Assembly (NCBI RefSeq): GCF_902459505.1
Contig: NC_047088.1
Location: 12,662,056-12,726,055 of the forward strand
Reading direction: 5' to 3'
From: Geotrypetes seraphini
Lineage: Eukaryota > Chordata > Amphibia > Gymnophiona > Dermophiidae
DNA length: 64,000 nt
How positions within the stretch are numbered: the first letter of the stretch is position 1; every line of letters begins with the position of its first letter. The notes beneath the pieces were generated by a model. It saw only the letters and a list, made by a program, of their open reading frames with translations, searched no databases and was not told the origin of the DNA. Of this stretch, positions 1-10,449 are shown piece after piece. Position numbers and translations under genes: made by a program.

Positions 1-240
1 GTTCTACCTGGGGGGCTAAGGGATGCCCCCGATAGCGAATCCGCTCCTTGGCTGTGACCTAAAGTACTGGTTGGAATAAAGTGTTTATCAATGGGACCTA
101 ATAATATCGGTGTGGACACCTTAGCTTTACCTTTCCTTTTCCCCATAGCAGTAAATGTTAATACATACAGTTCCTCCCGTTCCTCCCAGTGTCTCCAAGG
201 GGCTCCCAAGGGGCAAACGTGCCCCTTAGGGCACGCCCCT
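1..240. other. Unassigned sequence before the 192-bp array
   Basis: No gene is recognisable. The stretch ends in a CpG-rich segment with a short palindrome built on the word GTGCCCCTTAGGGCAC, leading directly into the tandem array. It may be the upstream part of the same repeat family, but nothing in the window confirms this. Confidence 0.3.
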
Positions 241-267
241 TTGGCCACGCCCTGCGGCCGCGCGCCG

Positions 268-1029
268 CAGTCGCGGCGTCCTTTTAGCCCCGGAGGAAGG
301 ACCCGCGTGACGTCAGTGCTGCTGTCTCCGCGGGTGCCCGACCGAAAACCAGCTCCGACTCTCCAGCTTCCAGATGGCAAAGAAGCGCTGCAGTCCAGGG
401 CACACTCAAAGTCCACCAAGATGGTAACACCCAAAACAACCTGCCTCTCCGGTCTCCTGCAGTCGCGGCGTCCTTTTAGCCCCGGAGGAAGGACCCGCGT
501 GACGTCAGTGCTGCTGTCTCCGCGGGTGCCCGACCGAAAACCAGCTCCGACTCTCCAGCTTCCAGATGGCAAAGAAGCGCTGCAGTCCAGGGCACACTCA
601 AAGTCCACCAAGATGGTAACACCCAAAACAACCTGCCTCTCCGGTCTCCTGCAGTCGCGGCGTCCTTTTAGCCCCGGAGGAAGGACCCGCGTGACGTCAG
701 TGCTGCTGTCTCCGCGGGTGCCCGACCGAAAACCAGCTCCGACTCTCCAGCTTCCAGATGGCAAAGAAGCGCTGCAGTCCAGGGCACACTCAAAGTCCAC
801 CAAGATGGTAACACCCAAAACAACCTGCCTCTCCGGTCTCCTGCAGTCGCGGCGTCCTTTTAGCCCCGGAGGAAGGACCCGCGTGACGTCAGTGCTGCTG
901 TCTCCGCGGGTGCCCGACCGAAAACCAGCTCCGACTCTCCAGCTTCCAGATGGCAAAGAAGCGCTGCAGTCCAGGGCACACTCAAAGTCCACCAAGATGG
1001 TAACACCCAAAACAACCTGCCTCTCCCTG
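268..1029. repeat. Four-copy 192-bp CpG-rich tandem repeat
   Basis: The word CAGTCGCGGCG recurs at 268, 460, 652 and 844, an exact 192-base period, and the four units look essentially identical. Because 192 is 64 codons, one frame stays open across the array and gives a 338-codon ORF (91-1107) of identical 64-residue blocks. I regard that ORF as a by-product. Each unit carries a perfect CRE palindrome TGACGTCA, a CCAAGATGG word resembling a YY1 site, and many CpGs. Such composition recalls tandem promoter monomers of some LINE 5' ends, but no LINE body follows. Identity between copies implies recent expansion, gene conversion or an assembly duplication. Confidence 0.9.
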
Positions 1030-1129
1030 AGATATATTTTTAATGCAATATGGGTATTTAACACAATAACAAAATTTAAAGTACTTATAGAAAATACAAA
1101 ACAATGAGACTTTTGACACTATTTCCGCA

Positions 1130-1790
1130 CAGAGTTTCACATCCAACATTTCTCCCTCTCTCATCCCCTGGACCTTGTGCAGCAACTTTTTTTCCTGCTC
1201 ACCAGCCCCATACCCAACATTTCTCCTATCACCCCTTTCCTGCACCATTCTGCATCTCTCCCTCTGTTCCCACCACCATGCCCAACATCCCTCCCTCTTG
1301 CATTCCTTTCCATCTGTCCCACTGTTCCCTCTCTACTACCACATCCAACATTTCTCCCTCTCATCTCTCTCTTCCCCATGCATCTCTACCTCACTCCTCT
1401 CCCTCCCCTCTTCTTCCCTATGCTTAACAATTCTCCTCGTTCTTCTTTTCCCCATGTGCACCATCTCTCTTACCCTCTCATTCAGACGCCCATGTCTAAC
1501 AGCTCCCTTTCTATTTCCTCCCCCACCTCAGCATCTCTTTCCTTCCCTCCCTCTGTCCTTCCCTCCTATGTCCAAGTTCATGCTCCCTGCCTCCATTCTG
1601 TGTCCCAAATTCACCCTCCCTCCATTCTGTGCTCCAAGTTTCCGCCACCCTCTTCTGGTATGTACCTGTCACCTGGTGGCCTCCTCCTTCCTTCCAAGCA
1701 GCCACATGTGTTTCTTCACGATTCCAGCACGCTGCTCACGGCTGACCCGGAAGGCTTCCCTCTGACTTAAGAGGGCTGATGACACCTTAT
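1130..1790 (+). repeat. Pyrimidine-rich interspersed repeat block
   Basis: This long C+T-rich stretch has no stable reading frame (several overlapping frames are open only because of composition). It shares words and order with 62250-63110: CACATCCAACATTT near the start, the phrase on cities-like CCAAGTTCATGCTCC units, and a final segment reading GGAAGGCTTCCCTCTGA. It is therefore a copy of the interior of a dispersed DNA element rather than simple sequence. The ends are not resolved here. Confidence 0.6.
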
Positions 1791-1885
1791 AGGCTGAGAG
1801 TCTCTAATCTTAAGGGAAGCATAGTACTCCTTTCTGTTGATACATCACAGGGGAGAGCTATAGAAATGATAAGTAGTAGTAGGAG

Positions 1886-2142
1886 AGAGTGTGGCACAAT
1901 GGATAAAGCTATGGCCTCAGCACCCTGAGGTTGTGGGTTTAAATCCATGCTGCTCCTTATGACCCTGGGCAAGTCACTTAATCCCCCAATTGTCCCAGGT
2001 ACATTCGATAGGTTGTAAGCCTTCTGGGACAGACAGGGAAAAATGCTTGCATACCAGATTAAATTCATGTAAAGCAATCTGAGCTCCTGTGGGAGAACAA
2101 TATCGAAAATGGAATAAATAAATCTGTGTGTTTTTAGTATTT
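1886..2142 (+). mobile_element. tRNA-derived CORE-SINE with L2-like tail
   Basis: The 5' part resembles a tRNA-derived polymerase III promoter: an A-box-like TGGCACAATGG and a B-box-like GGTTTAAATCC about 45 bases later. It is followed by a CORE-SINE centre, TGACCCTGGGCAAGTCACTT, the segment also found in MIR-type SINEs. The 3' part ends CTGTGGGAGAACAATATCG and an (AATAAA)-like tail, as in L2-dependent SINEs. Partial copies of this family lie at 8505-8660, 15895-16590, 47695-47878 and 62196-62246, so the call rests on internal repetition as well as family knowledge. Confidence 0.8.
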
Positions 2143-2610
2143 TCCATTTTGTTTACGTCATCTAGATATAACACTTTGAATATACAGATATAAATCTCAG
2201 AGGCAAACAAAAATGTTTGGTTGGGCTGTACCATGTTGAAGAGACCTTCGTTAGCAAAGCAGCGAGATTGGCATCCACTGCAACTTCCCATATGTCTTTT
2301 GAAGGAACAAGCTTGGGTGCCCTCTGTTTGCCATCACAAGCAACTGCTGTCACCATCTGGCCCACTCTCTGTTAGCAGGGTGGAAAAAAAAGGCACATTT
2401 CAACATTTGTAAAGAAATACAAAACTAATATTACTTGGAAGCCTACAATCTGTTTAGCTTATGTGTAGGAGATACAGAGAGTCCTGAGCAATGCAGAGCT
2501 GGTACTGAGAGCAAATAAGCCATACGTTCACCCCAGCGACTCACGACTTAATTGCTGCCCTCCCTCTTCTTAAGACCAGCACTGTGGGCATATTCAAACC
2601 ACATGACCAG
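2143..2610. other. No recognisable feature
   Basis: AT-balanced sequence without repeats shared elsewhere in the window and without a convincing coding frame. I see nothing to annotate. Confidence 0.4.
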
Positions 2611-2620
2611 TATTTCAATG

Positions 2621-3053
2621 GGTTCATAGACAACCCCGCGAAAGACAAAGGTGCGCGCCGACAACTGAGCGTAAGACGGAGGCGCGCGCCGAAGAAAATT
2701 ACAGTTTTTAGGGGCTCCGACGGGGGGTTTTGTTGGGGAGCCCCCCCAGTTTACTTAATAGAGATCGCGCCGGCGTTGTGGGGGGTTTGGGGGGTTGTAA
2801 CCCTCCACATTTTACTGTAAACTTTACATTTTCCCTAAAAACAGGGAAAAAGTGTTCAGTAAAATGTGGGGGGTTACAACCCCCCAAACCCCCCCACAAC
2901 GCGGCGCGATCTCTATTAAGTAAAGTGGGGGGATTCCCCCCCACGCCCCCCTGTCGGAGCCCTAAAAACAGTAATTTTCTGTGGCGCACACCTCCGCGCT
3001 GCGCTCAATTGTCTGCGCGCGCCTTTGTCCCGGCGCGATTTTGACCTGACACC
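2621..3053. mobile_element. Palindromic GC-rich DNA element, copy 1 (9-bp duplications)
   Basis: The element folds back on itself over nearly its whole length: the left half (TTTTTAGGGGCTCCGAC, CCCCCAGTTTACTTAATAGA, GTTGTGGGGGGTTTGGGGGG) is repeated inverted in the right half. The left end begins GGTTCATAGAC and the right end finishes GACCTGACACC, so the outermost dozen bases differ while the inner arms match. A perfect 9-bp duplication ATTTCAATG flanks it (2612-2620 and 3054-3062). Similar elements lie at 43770-44217 and 54400-54855 and a relative at about 45426-45841. No transposase is present. The 9-10 bp duplication and long inverted arms suggest a Mutator-like or fold-back non-autonomous element; the superfamily is inference. 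Confidence 0.85.
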
Positions 3054-3062
3054 ATTTCAATG

Positions 3063-4016
3063 AGTACATTGAAATACTACCCTTTTGACGTATGCTGACG
3101 ACATTTTTATATTGCTTGAGGTTGACTCAGATCTAGTTAACTTGACATCTAATATTAATCATTGTATAGCCAAATTACAGTCTTGAGCACTGATGGTCCA
3201 GATGAAGTTAAATGCTGCTAAGACAAAACTTCTTAGTTTACGTCCAAAATTAGACTCCTTACCTTCTGCTGTGATCTTAGATTTGGGAGAGTCTTTGGAA
3301 ATGGAGTTCTCCTCATTAGTACTAGGTGTTCTCATTGATTCTTCACTGACATTCAAATATCAAATGAATTCCCTTGTAAACAAAGGTTTTTTCAGCCTTT
3401 GGGTTCAAGCACTTTTCTGTTTTGGTCCAATCAATTATTCTGGCACGTCTGGACTATTGTAATTCAATGTATGTGGGTTTATCCAAGGCTAGTCTGCAGA
3501 GTCTTCAGCTGATACAGAACACAGCTGCTAGACTCATTTTTGGTAGGAATAAGTATGATCATGTGTCCCCTCTGCTCAAAGAACTTCATTGGCTTCTGGT
3601 CCATCTGAGAATGCATTTAAGATTGTATTTGGCCTCGTTATTACTTTTGTCCCTTTGGAATGGAACGCATGTAGATCTCATCTGGCTAGAAGTTCTCAGA
3701 AATTAACACTCTCCTTTCCCTCTTTTAGGGGCAAAATTAAATCTATTAGGATCTTTAGTCACTCCTTTTCCCTTAAAATTGACAGAGCTCTGGAACAACT
3801 TGCCGCTCTCACTAAGAACCTTAGGTCCCTTCTTATCTTTTAGGAAAGCCCTGAAGACTGTTCTATTTGCCAAACATTTTGGAAATTAACTTTCCTTCCT
3901 CTCCCAAACCAGTTTCGTGTCTGTTCCTTTCCTCTGTATTATTATTTGATCTTAATGTTAACCGAGTCGAGCTCCATATTGGTTGATGACCCGTTTTATA
4001 AAACTAAGTTTATTTA
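3063..4016 (+). mobile_element. L2-like LINE fragment (RT end to 3' tail)
   Basis: The copy starts just before the reverse-transcriptase catalytic motif, read as T-YADD-IFILL at 3088-3111. Conserved downstream segments follow in shifted frames: KLNAAKTKLL, LGVLIDSSLTF, then ARLDYCNSMYVGL and LQLIQNTAARLIF near 3430-3545 and ELHWL near 3585. The end of the protein shows the usual short FRKALKTVLF motif near 3840. The tail contains AACCGAGTCGAGCTCC and an ATT-rich repeat, like other L2-type tails in the window. It is 5' truncated and broken by several frame changes, so it is a dead copy. Confidence 0.8.
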
Positions 4017-4191
4017 TTATTATTTTATTGATTTAAAAATGTATATACCGCATGAAAACTATGTGGTTTACAAAATTACCCTAATCAAGTTGGAAAATCA
4101 ATAAAGCATGTAGTATGTATGGAAACTTACTTCATCCAGGATGTATTGAACCATGCATAATTGCCGTAAAACAGAAACTTGTGCTCCAGAT

Positions 4192-5982
4192 TAGAGAATG
4201 ACACGGGGAAAAAATCTGTCCCCGTCACCAGCCCACCATCCTCTGCACCGCCCCGTCACCGCCGTTCCCTTCACCGCCCCGTCACCGTCACCGCCATCCC
4301 TTTCACCGCCCCGTCACCGCCACTGCCATCCCATTCACCGCCCCGTCACCGCCGTTCCCTTCACCGCCCCGGCACCGCCACTGCCATCCCTTTCACCGCC
4401 TCATCACCGCCACTGCCATCCCATTCACCGCCCCGTCACCGTCCCCACTGCATCCATATAAGCCTTAGTACTGTAATATTTAGCTTATTCCTTTCTTATA
4501 AATCAAAGTTCCTGCTGCTGAACTAGAGAAAGAGATGTTCAGCTGGCAGGGCTTTGTTTATAAATTTTTATCAACACAACTAATATACTATTTTATCCTA
4601 AAGCAAAAAATAAATGAATAAATAGAATTTTTTTTTCTACCTTTGTTGTCTGGTTTCTGCTTTCCACATCTTCTCATTCAATTCCTTCCATCCACTGTGT
4701 GTCTTCTCTCTGCGTCTTCCATTTGCTGTTACTGTGCCTCTCCCTTAACCCCCCCCCCAATTGGTCTAGCACCCATCTTCTTCCCTCCGCTCCCGCATAG
4801 TCTGGATCTGTCTTCTTCCCACTCTGTCTTCCACATTTCCCTTGGGGGTCTGTTCCTCTCCACCCTCCTTCAATGTCTGTTCTATTCCTTTCCACCACCA
4901 CCCTTCCCTCCCTCCTTTACCATCTGTTCCTTTCTACTACCCTTCAGCTCCTCTCGCGTGGCCTATCTACCTTCCTTCCTCTTATTTTCATGGCACGTTA
5001 CAATGTAATTTGTGCAAGCCACTGGAGCCTGCAAGCTCAGTCCCTGTCCCATCCCCACAAACCATCTCGCTTCTGTGCTCCTATTTTCTCCATTTCTAAT
5101 ATCTCCCCTATGTATCTGTCATTGCCCCCCCTGTGTCCATATACCATCCCCATGGCATGTCCCCTTTATGTCTCTGTCCCTATGCCCCATGCACATAATT
5201 TCCCCTCTTTCTGTTACCTTCCTGTGTCCAGATTTCCCCTATCTTCCTCTTCCATACCAGTGTGTCTCTTCTTTTCAACCCCATCTAGCTTTTTTCCCTC
5301 TTTCTTCCCCCCCCCCCCCCTGCTTCTAGCATCTGGCTCACCTGCCAGTCCTTCCCTTTCTTTCCTGCTGTGGGTTTTTCTTTCCGACTTCATCCCCTTG
5401 GCCCAGAATCCTTTTCCCTTTCACTCCCTCCTTCCAATTTGAGCCGGGAACACTAGCGATCGCACGGTCCCCGCAGCCACTACCTGCCTGCCCAATCGAT
5501 CCTAGTGTTTAGCCAGCTCTCTCCCTTCTCCTCACCTTAGTTTATAGGTTTTCTTTTTCGGCGACCTGCACGCTTTCCCAAAGAGCCGCGCATGCGCGGC
5601 TGCTCAGTGTTCAATCTTCTGCTCTGCTGCAACTTCCTGTTTCCGGTTGCGCCAGAGCAGAAGATCGAAACTGAGCATCAGCGGGTGCGCGGCTCTCTGA
5701 TAGCGTGCGGGTCGCCGAAAAAGAAAATCTACAAACTAAGGTGAGGAGAAGGGAGAGAGCTGGCTAAACACTAGAATCGATTGGGCAGGCGGGTGTGAGC
5801 TGCGGGGACCGCGTGATCCTTCATGCCTCACTGCGGGGACAAGACCATTCACCGCCCCGCGGGCGGTGAATGGCCTTGTCCCCGTCGCCGCAGCGACTGC
5901 TAGTTTTCTTCCCCGTTTTCGGCGGGTGACCCGCGGCTAAAATGCGGTGGCCGCGGGTAAACCGCCACCATGTCATTCTCTA
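4192..5982. mobile_element. Non-autonomous hAT element, 1.8 kb, 8-bp duplication
   Basis: The left end reads TAGAGAATGACACGGGG and the right end finishes CCATGTCATTCTCTA. Both are flanked by the exact 8-bp duplication CTCCAGAT (4184-4191 and 5983-5990), the hallmark length of hAT insertions. The interior holds a short tandem array of CACCGCCCCGTCACCG-type units (4230-4450), a pyrimidine-rich block (4640-5440) and an inverted pair around 5450-5820 (the word TAGCCAGCTCTCTCCCTTCTC and its complement). No transposase remains. The segment 4540-4830 recurs inverted at 22255-22560 inside a hAT element with different termini. Other copies of this terminal family lie at 13658-14692 and 46903-47354, with a right end near 28656. 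Confidence 0.9.
4230..4450. repeat. Short GC-rich tandem repeat within the hAT element
   Basis: Units of roughly 18 to 36 bases built on CACCGCCCCGTCACCGCC and CACTGCCATCCC are repeated head to tail with small changes. A shorter version of the same array begins the related copy at 13680-13770, so it belongs to the element and is not an independent satellite. Confidence 0.8.
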
Positions 5983-5999
5983 CTCCAGATTTCAAGTTG

Positions 6000-6230
6000 G
6001 AATCAACTAAGATCCCCAGATATTTCAATGCGTTTACTAATCTGATCAGTATAAGAAGATTTGTATTACCACATATCCAGCTTGCAATGGTTTTATCTAT
6101 AGTTAAAAACCAAATGACTAGCCTGTAGCCAATCCGACAGTGTAAGGAAATGAGATCTGTAGGGCTAATTAGGTGATTAGCTGAGAAGCTAATTTGCTAA
6201 TACAGTAATTACTCTATTAGAGTTAGTGGC
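6000..6230. other. Unassigned sequence
   Basis: No recognisable gene or repeat boundary. It may be part of the LINE whose reverse-transcriptase piece follows on the minus strand. Confidence 0.3.
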
Positions 6231-6480
6231 TAATTATCTCTCCAGACCCAAAGTTAATGCAGGTATTTTGGCCGTTGGCAGAAAATTATCTGTGTAGCAA
6301 CACACAGCAAGCTCACAATTTTGTATGAAAGGGCTTAGAAAAATGTTGAACAAAATGGGGGAGATTGCCCAATTCTGGGGGACACCCCAGCCTAGATTGT
6401 AATTCTTGGGAAAAGTTTGTTCAGCTAGACATGAAGAAAACCATTGTAGGACCTTTCCTGTCAAACCAATAAATTGCAGT
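6230..6480 (-). mobile_element. LINE reverse-transcriptase fragment
   Basis: On the minus strand a 76-codon frame (6464 to 6234) reads WFSSCLAEQ, then GVPQNWAISPILFNIFLSP and, at the catalytic site, CCYTDNFLP where active copies have YADD. These are the RT palm motifs of L2/CR1-type LINEs, in the right order and spacing. The catalytic aspartates are altered, so this is a decayed internal fragment. Confidence 0.7.
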
Positions 6481-6502
6481 CAAAATAAAAGAAGTGAGTG
6501 AT

Positions 6503-6613
6503 ATATTAAGGACTCCTTTTACAAAGCTGGCGTTAGTTCTAACTGCGTAGCATGCGGTAATATCCTGCGTGCGCTAAAAATGCTAGCACACCTTAGTAAA
6601 AGGAATCCTAAGT
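6503..6613. mobile_element. MITE of the CTTTTACTAAG family
   Basis: The left end is GACTCCTTTTACAAAGCTGG and the right end CACCTTAGTAAAAGGAATCC, imperfect inverted repeats around a roughly 110-base body that includes GCGCTAAAAATGCTAGC. Related copies are at 18713-18822, 56003-56224 and 58573-58730. No coding capacity. Confidence 0.65.
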
Positions 6614-7790
6614 TGTGGCCCTGCATGCAGAATCTGGTTTCTTTGGGGTTTCAGTTTAATTTGGCGTCCCCACTTTTCTATTTTTCATTTCTTGTCCTTT
6701 GTTTTTTACCAGGTGAGATAAAACTAAGATAAAGGATTTTTTTTTTTGTTTTTTAATCTTATTGTTCCAGTTTGGAAGTCTGTTGCAGTCCATCTTGTTG
6801 TTCCCCCAATTCACAGAGGCCACTGAAAACCTGAAATCTCATGTGCTTTATCTGCCATAATGCTTCCCAATCTCTTCCTCCTTTGTCTTAGCCTGGGCCT
6901 CCTGCAGCTGAGAGCATCTTTAAGGCTGGCTGCTAATTACCAGGGAAACTCTACTTGATTAGACTATCAGCAGATGAAAAGCTTCTTTCTCTGGAAGCTT
7001 ATTAAAGTTTCTTTAATCTGGCCAGTAAGCTCAAAATCCTGATTAAAATGTGCTGTTTGTATTCTTGGCGGGTGCAGAAGAAAATGTATTAACTGTAGAT
7101 TACAGAAGTGAAAATGAGTAACAAATTCTGTTTCACAATATCAGATACTTCCCATAAAAAAATGGCAGTAATGCCTGTGTCCTTCAGAACATTAATTTAC
7201 CTTTTGCTGTTTTCCCCTGTCTTTTTCCTAATTCGCCCCCCCCCCCCCATTTGTTTCTGAGATATTTTACTTCCTATACATTTGCATTGTTATAAAATAA
7301 AAGGCCAGCTCTGGAGTTCCTGACTTCATAAATCTCCTGCTGTGAGGGTTTTTATTTTTCAGCTTTTCATTCTGTAAAGTAGGACCCTGTTGATAAACAG
7401 AACAGCAGCACCACAGGTCACAGTTTAATTGTTTGTAATGTCACAGTGTTGCATCAGTGTGATAGTGCTGAGACAATGTGATAATACACAGAGCCATGTT
7501 TTATTTCACACAACAGATGTCCATTTGAGGGAGTTTTGAAGTATTATCATGTCAACTGCTGCTTATTTTGCCCCATAAATGACAAGAAGAACTGGGAGGC
7601 AGAGCCAGTCTGGACTGTCTGTTTATTAGATGCTCCAAGTTTCCACTTTGCTGGATAGCAACAGCAAGACAACTTGAGAGAAGAACAATTAATCACTAGG
7701 AATGAATTGTTTCTCTGACAAAAATCCCTGGGGAACGCTCTTGTTTTCTTTTAGGTCATCAGCTGTCTTTCAGAATGAAGTGAAGGAATT
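6614..7790. other. Apparently single-copy intergenic sequence
   Basis: About 1.2 kb with no match to any other repeat in the window, no long frame on either strand, and balanced composition apart from short A, T and C runs. It is the longest repeat-free stretch in the first 40 kb. Nothing identifies a function; conserved non-coding DNA is possible but not visible from one sequence. Confidence 0.4.
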
Positions 7791-8079
7791 CTGCTGTTAC
7801 CTAAGGCAGTCGAAATGCCTGTGTGTCCACTTTTTACGCAATGGAGTCGGTTCTGGGCTGCTCAAAGCACTCACTGGAGACAGGAGCGGGCCCAGCAGAT
7901 TTTGTCCCACGCCACAAAATAAAGTGTTCACAGCCATGGGTGGGTCTAGGCCCACCCAAAACTGAACCACTGTTGCCATTCCTGTCTTCAAGAAAGTAGA
8001 TGGACTGGCTCGGCTGAAGCTCACTCTGAGGCGAGAACCAGGGCGATATGTGACTGCTGAAGAGAGGAATCTTAAAGAG

Positions 8080-8370
8080 ATGAGGTTGTTAGGGGGGGGG
8101 GGTGCAAGTGAGACTGGGGAGAGAAAATCAGGGGCGGGAAACTGCACGGTGAAACTAGGAAGTTCTTCTTCACTGAAAGGGTGGTTGATCACTGGAATAG
8201 TCTTCCACTCCAGGTTAATGAGGCCAGCAGCGTGCCAGATTTTAAGGCCAGATGGGATAGACATGTGGGATCTATCCGCAAAGATAAATAGGGAGGGTCA
8301 TTAGAGTGGGCAGACTGGATGGGCCGTGGCCCTTATCTGCCGTCTATTTCTATGTTTCTATGATTGCTTA
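8080..8370 (+). mobile_element. CR1 LINE 3' end
   Basis: The last part of ORF2 can be read as RKFFFTERVVDHWNSLP-like sequence around 8155-8210 and DFKARWDRH around 8235-8270. The CR1 3' untranslated region follows with the phrase GGGCAGACTGGATGGGCC and the terminal octamer-type repeat TTCTATGTTTCTATG. The same tail, in the opposite orientation, begins the copy at 36005. Strongly 5' truncated. Confidence 0.85.
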
Positions 8371-8504
8371 AAGTCTGTAAATGTTGCTGGTTGAAAATTT
8401 GAGCTGAGAAGAGAGTGTGCTTGCAAGAAAGGGTGCAAATGACTGGATGATAGCTCAAAGAGTAATTTTAGCTGGGGGGGGGCAGGAAGCTATTTATTTC
8501 TTTT

Positions 8505-8660
8505 TTTAATATTTATATATACTATTTATAACCTAAACAGTTTATATTTAGGTACTCAAGCATTTGTCCTTGTCCGTCCTGGCGGACAATGGAGGGATTA
8601 AGGGTCTTGCCCAGGGTCACAAGGGGCCGTGTGGGATTTGAACCCACAATCACTGCACCA
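8505..8660 (-). mobile_element. CORE-SINE fragment
   Basis: Reverse complement of the CORE-SINE at 1886-2142: it contains GTGGGATTTGAACCC (B box region, inverted) and CTTGCCCAGGGTCACAAG (core, inverted), preceded by the AGGTACTCAAGCATTTGTCC segment. Both ends are incomplete. Confidence 0.75.
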
Positions 8661-8731
8661 CACACTCCCCCTAGAGCTAGGCAGAAGAAAGTTGCTGTCT
8701 GTAAGGAAAGTCCTTTTAGGTAGGAAAGGTG

Positions 8732-8815
8732 ATATTTATTGATTTAATTCGTTTTTCGATCCCGTTCTCCCCAACGGGTTAACATACAGTACAGACAACG
8801 GTTTACAGTTTGTTA
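8732..8815 (-). mobile_element. LINE 3'-tail fragment
   Basis: The segment TTTTTCGATCCCGTTCTCCC followed by AACGGGTTAACA is the inverted form of a LINE tail also seen at 12150-12210 (GGGGACAACGGGTTAGAAAT). Only the tail is present. Confidence 0.45.
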
Positions 8816-8822
8816 GACGTGG

Positions 8823-9610
8823 AGGGGCATAATCAAAGGAAATGTCCAAGTCTGTTTTGGGCCTAGGGCACTAGTCACCCAGTCGGCAGCATCCAAAGCC
8901 CATTCTCAAAAAATATGCCCAAGATATATATATATAGTTTTTGAGAATCCTCTATCTCGACATCCAGGCGTTTGATTATCCAGACTGCCAAGTCATCCAT
9001 CATTATACCGCATTGTCCAAGACCCAAACACCCAGAAAAAGACCTTTTCGATATGGGAGGGGCCAGCATTATGATGGACTGGCCACACAGACATGGCAAC
9101 AGAGTAGTGGGGCACCTTAAAGGGCACTGCTGTGAACTTCACAAAAAGGGTGCCACATAAATATCTCACCACAACTCCCTTGCAGGTCATGGTGAGCCAC
9201 CCCAAACCCACTATACCCACCTGCCTACCACCCCAATAGCTCTTATGACTGCATGGGCCACCTATATGGCAGGAGAGTAGAGTTTTTTGGGGGGGCTCAC
9301 ATTTTCCACCATGAATGCAATGGTTAGAGTGGCTTATGGGCCTGGGTCCTCCTCTCTATGGTTCACTAGCCCAACCCCCAGACTACTTAAGCTACCTCTG
9401 TGCAGCTCTACTAGGCTTTCCTATGCCAGGTGCTGATGTTCCGGAGGCAGGTATGTACATTTTCATTCCAATTTTTGTGGAGGTGCAATGGGGGGGGAGG
9501 GGGGGGGTCAGTGAACACAGGGGGAGTGTGTGGGGTTTTTTTTTTAACCTGGTCTCTGCAGTGGTTATCTGGTCACTTTGGATACCCTTTGGGCACGTAT
9601 ACCCGATTTT
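8823..9610. mobile_element. Copy of the GGGGCATAATCGAAAG-type DNA element
   Basis: The left end, GGGGCATAATCAAAGG, matches both ends of the element at 20601-26752. The interior matches that element in inverse order: the segments CTTCACAAAAAGGGTGCC, CTGCCTACCACCCCAATAGC and CTATGCCAGGTGCTGATG here correspond to inverted segments near 26410, 21250 and 21050. The right end is missing, replaced by a piece of another MITE near 9615. Non-autonomous; the superfamily is not resolved. Confidence 0.7.
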
Positions 9611-9614
9611 AGAT

Positions 9615-9866
9615 TGCCTTCCCCCGTACATTTTTGGCGATCTCTCTGATGTCACTTCCGGGGACCCGCACCTAGGAAGTGATGTCGAAGGGAGCCAACA
9701 CCGACGTGGGCAGCATGCTGCTCACACCGGAGAAGTTGAAAAGGTAAGGGGAAAGGGAAGGGGCCGCGTGCACGGCAGGGAGGGGGCACCACTGCCACGG
9801 GGGCTGCTCACCCCTACTACGCCACTGCTCTCAGTGGAGGTAGTGTGGGGCAAAAGTTGATATTTA
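9615..9866. mobile_element. Fragment of the CAGTGGCGTAG-type MITE
   Basis: It shares with 43043-43420 and 52248-53008 the core TGATGTCACTTCC...GGAAGTGATGTCG, the phrase GGGAGCCAACACCGACG and the right end ACTACGCCACTG. The left terminus is missing. The internal inverted words around the CCGGAAGTGA core form a small hairpin. Confidence 0.65.
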
Positions 9867-10109
9867 AATGCAAGTAGTCATAAAATGAGCCCAGAGAATC
9901 CTGGGTTCTGTAGCAACAAAGCTAAAGACCGGTAAGGTCTGTGGTATCGCAATACTGGTGGTTTTTATCTTCTCTCATTCTCATGCTCCAGAAGCTCATA
10001 TACTGAACCAAGGCTTCATTTAAACTCTTCCAGCGGCTGGAGAGTGTCTCACCACTAATCTGAGACAGAGGAGAGTGCATGTAAGAAAGTTCCCAGCCCC
10101 TTAATTGTC

Positions 10110-10235
10110 CTGTTCGCCTGTTAATTAAATTGTAAGCTCTACTGAGCAGGGACTGTCTCTTGTATGTTTTAATGTATAGAGCTAGGTATGTCTAGCAGTG
10201 CTACAGAGACGATAGCTAGCAGTAGTAAGTAGTAT
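10110..10235 (+). mobile_element. L2-like LINE 3' tail
   Basis: TTGTAAGCTCTACTGAGCAG followed by GGACTGTCT and AGCAGTGCTACAGAGACGAT is the same tail as at 31715-31800, where it follows recognisable L2-like coding sequence. Only the tail and a few bases upstream are present here. Confidence 0.6.
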
Positions 10236-10449
10236 GTACATAGCAGAGATGAATGTAACACATGAAAGCCATGGAATTAACATCTGCCGAAGCCTAAGAG
10301 AATGAGTTAACATCTGTTTGAAGCATATCATCAAGCCTTCAACCTTAACATCTGTAAACTTCAGTCATCTTTCAGGAACATCCGTGATGTCAAGGAAGAG
10401 GACCAATGACACGAATGTTTCTGAAAGCTGAGTTCATTCAACAATATGA

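Noticed and set aside
91-1107. 338-codon open frame as a repeat protein gene
   Set aside because: It is open only because the 192-bp unit is a multiple of three; no family resemblance, promoter-like CpG content, and no splice context.
1175-1770. Long frames in the C+T-rich block as genes
   Set aside because: Two overlapping frames are equally open because the sequence lacks stops by composition; peptides are low complexity.
1886-1960. Functional tRNA gene
   Set aside because: Only the promoter-like boxes are present; no cloverleaf, and it continues into a CORE-SINE body.
2708-3044. Opposed frames in the palindromic element as a small protein
   Set aside because: They mirror each other because the DNA is palindromic.
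4873-5442. 189-codon frame as a membrane protein
   Set aside because: Lies in the pyrimidine-rich interior of a hAT element with defined ends; Ser/Leu/Pro-rich translation is an artefact.
7702-7965. 87-codon frame as a host exon
   Set aside because: No family resemblance and no splice signals at convincing positions.
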